Shown one piece after another: positions 5,172 through 6,712 of a stretch of 6,712 bases of DNA. The translations under genes and the position numbers were made by a program. Origin of the DNA: an uncultured Halieaceae bacterium (lineage in GTDB: Bacteria; Pseudomonadota; Gammaproteobacteria; Pseudomonadales; Halieaceae); NCBI GenBank assembly GCA_913063005.1, contig CAJXZI010000110.1, positions 1 to 6,712 of the forward strand. The letters run 5' to 3'. The stretch's first letter is position 1. Every line of letters starts with the position of its first letter. The notes below the pieces were generated by a model. That model was not told the origin of the DNA. It did no database searches and worked only from the letters and a program-made list of their open reading frames with translations.

Positions 5172-5305
5172 CTCGTCAGCCGCCGGTGTTCTAATGAAGT
5201 GCGCGACAACAATTAGAGAGCGCGGCCAGTAGCGAGAGACAGAGACTAGAAATAAACGCCAAGTCAAAAGAATAGCGATAAGAATAAAACGGGAAATTCA
5301 CAGCG

Positions 5306-6712
5306 ATGACAAAGACAATAAAGCATGCGGCTGCGGCCTCAGTGATGACTTTAGGAATGCTCAGTGGCTTATCGGCGCAAGCCAACGAAGCGCCCTGCGC
5401 TGTCTCATCGGATACTAAACTCCCGTTTTTCGGGGACCTTCATATTCACACCCGATATTCCTTCGATTCTTTTCTTTCCAATCAAAAAAATGACCCAGAC
5501 GGTGCCTATGAGTACGCCAAGGGGGAGGTCATCACCCTTCCCGACGCCTACGGTGAACAAACCGTATCTGCGCAAATTGACCGGCCTATCGACTTCGCAG
5601 CGGTGACCGATCACGGGCAGTTTTTAGGGGAAGTCGCTCTGTGTGACAGCGATTGGACTCAAGCCGCGTGGTGGACACCTGTCTGTCTTATGTCACGCGC
5701 TCAAAACCTCTGGGTACAGCTTTACGCGGCAAGCTTGTGGACTGTTTCAGGCGGCATGGAAGGCGAGGCACCTGAACGCGGCATCGTTTGCTCTCTAGGC
5801 GATTGCGAGGAGAACGCGCTGAGTGTATGGGATGACATTCAGCAAGCCGCTGAGCGCCATTACGATCGCTCTGAGGACTGCAGCTTCACCACCTTCGTAG
5901 GTTATGAGTACACCCAAGGCCAGGAGATGGCCAATCTCCACCGAAATGTGATTTTCAAAGGTGAGGAAGTGACGCGTCTTCCTATTTCTGTCTTTGATAC
6001 CGACAGTTCAGTCCCCGAGTTGTGGCGTCAGCTGCGGACTCAATGTCTAGAGTCCGATTCCGGCTGCGATGTACTCGCTATCCCCCACAATCCCAATCTG
6101 GGCGGTGGACTCATGTTCCCCGACCCCGCTACCGAGGAGGAAGCCATCAACCGGCTCGAGATCGAGCCCTTGGTAGAACTCGTTCAGCACAAAGGCGCCT
6201 CGGAGTGTCGTTTCGACCGGTTAGCCGGAGTGGGTATTGATACCGAAGACGAGCTCTGTGACTTCGAGCAAATCCCGTCTGACAACTTAGCGATGCTGGG
6301 CAGTGTTAAAGGGAAAATGCGTTCCGAGGCAGGGCTCGCTGTCGGTGTCGACAAGTTCCATCGTCGCAATATGATGCGAAACGTCCTAAAGGACGGTCTC
6401 GCGCTCGAACAGGAAACGGGCGTAAACCCTTTCAGACAGGGATTCATTGGTAGCACCGACACGCATACAGCGACCTCGGGTGGCGCTATGGAGAAGAACT
6501 ACGTGGGTCATCTGGGCTCGCGTGACGCGACCTTCAGAAACATTCAGGACCACTTCGTCTCTAACCCCGGGGGCTTAGCCGTGGTCTGGGCCGAGGAAAA
6601 TCGCAGAGACGCGATTTTCGAAGCCATGCGAAACCGGGAAACCTACGCCACCTCTGGTACACGGCCGATTGTTCGCTTCTTTGCCGGCGACTACGAAACA
6701 GACCTGTGTGAT
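5306..6712 (+). CDS. Secreted DUF3604 family protein (PHP-like metallohydrolase fold), 3' end outside window
   Basis: The frame is open from ATG 5306 to the last base (469 codons), so the C-terminus is missing. DUF3604 proteins are commonly about 600-700 residues. Residues 1-26 form a Sec signal peptide: Lys3/Lys6, a hydrophobic core, then AQA before N27, predicting export to the periplasm. The mature part opens with FFGDLHIHT (Asp44, His46, His48), a metal-binding signature shared with PHP-type phosphoesterases. Further likely metal or active-site blocks are TDHG (102-104), NLHRN (His212), IPHNPN (His261) and STDTH (Asp385, His387). The stretch ENRRDAIFEAMRNRETYATSGTR is not quoted in full here, but residues 431-453 carry this strongly conserved family motif with RETYATSGTR at its end. 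Eleven cysteines in the exported part suggest disulfide bonds. The true substrate of the family is unknown; hydrolysis of a phosphoester or similar bond is only an inference. Start choice rests on the signal peptide; the ribosome site is weak. It is probably transcribed separately from the SDR operon. Confidence 0.93.
   Translation, partial: MTKTIKHAAAASVMTLGMLSGLSAQANEAPCAVSSDTKLPFFGDLHIHTRYSFDSFLSNQKNDPDGAYEYAKGEVITLPDAYGEQTVSAQIDRPIDFAAVTDHGQFLGEVALCDSDWTQAAWWTPVCLMSRAQNLWVQLYAASLWTVSGGMEGEAPERGIVCSLGDCEENALSVWDDIQQAAERHYDRSEDCSFTTFVGYEYTQGQEMANLHRNVIFKGEEVTRLPISVFDTDSSVPELWRQLRTQCLESDSGCDVLAIPHNPNLGGGLMFPDPATEEEAINRLEIEPLVELVQHKGASECRFDRLAGVGIDTEDELCDFEQIPSDNLAMLGSVKGKMRSEAGLAVGVDKFHRRNMMRNVLKDGLALEQETGVNPFRQGFIGSTDTHTATSGGAMEKNYVGHLGSRDATFRNIQDHFVSNPGGLAVVWAEENRRDAIFEAMRNRETYATSGTRPIVRFFAGDYETDLCD

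Larger units (their letters stand above)
5112..5305 (+). promoter_or_regulatory. Leader region of the DUF3604 gene
   Basis: These 194 bases lie between the heptamer array and the DUF3604 start. The first part holds a dyad and terminator-like fold (listed separately). The rest (5172-5305) is A-rich near the gene and probably carries its promoter, but I cannot point to a convincing -35/-10 pair. The ribosome binding site is weak: GGGA at 5291-5294, about 11 bases before ATG 5306. No coding region is seen here. Confidence 0.35.

Noticed and set aside
4884..5267. Minus-strand 127-residue reading frame with repeated YRLSPIA
   Set aside because: It is open only because the heptamer array has no minus-strand stop codons; it overlaps the SDR-D 3' end in antisense and has no recognisable domain.
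5364..5614. Short frames on both strands inside the 5' part of the DUF3604 gene
   Set aside because: The real frame from 5306 encodes a signal peptide and DUF3604 motifs through this whole stretch.
6022..6462. Short frames within the DUF3604 gene on both strands
   Set aside because: They overlap conserved DUF3604 motifs (IPHNPN, STDTH) in the true frame and have no features of their own.
1..6712. tRNA, rRNA, transposase or integrase sequences
   Set aside because: I saw no tRNA-like cloverleaf, rRNA segment, transposase or integrase motif, or terminal inverted repeats with target duplications.

Overview
The window looks like part of a bacterial chromosome from a Gram-negative bacterium. Genes are tightly packed, GC is moderate, Shine-Dalgarno sites are clear, TTG and GTG starts occur, and the last gene begins with a Sec-type signal peptide. 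The gene set (acyl-CoA ligase, EthD-like protein, several short-chain dehydrogenases, a secreted DUF3604 protein) resembles marine Gammaproteobacteria of the Halieaceae/OM60-NOR5 type. That placement is inferred from gene families recalled from memory; no search was run.

Layout. (1) 1-2030, plus strand: the 3' end of an AMP-forming acyl-CoA synthetase, an EthD-like protein whose TTG start overlaps the ligase stop by 8 bases, and an SDR oxidoreductase (SDR-A) 22 bases further on. These form one operon that enters from the left. (2) 2031-2399: a gene-free convergent spacer with small repeats. (3) 2400-3173, minus strand: SDR-B. (4) 3174-3339: a divergent promoter region. (5) 3340-4970, plus strand: SDR-C, then SDR-D, a two-gene operon. 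SDR-D closely resembles 3-alpha-hydroxysteroid dehydrogenase/carbonyl reductase of the Comamonas type. (6) 4971-5305: a gene-free region holding 18 perfect tandem copies of a 7-bp unit, followed by a terminator-like fold. (7) 5306-6712, plus strand: a secreted DUF3604 (PHP-like metallohydrolase fold) protein that runs off the right edge.

How the genes may work together: four SDRs beside a CoA ligase and an EthD-like protein point to catabolism of a hydroxylated hydrophobic substrate, most plausibly a steroid, bile-acid or terpenoid compound. The SDRs would interconvert alcohols and ketones, and the ligase would activate a carboxylic acid as its CoA thioester. Cofactor signatures alternate: SDR-A and SDR-C have Arg after the second strand (NADP-like), while SDR-B and SDR-D have Asp (NAD-like). 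SDR-C and SDR-D could therefore run opposite redox steps, such as epimerisation of a hydroxyl group. The DUF3604 gene is probably a separate unit.

The most unusual items are the 18-copy perfect heptamer array, the degenerate active site of SDR-A, and the altered Asn positions of SDR-B. I did not find an obvious new defence or mobile system.
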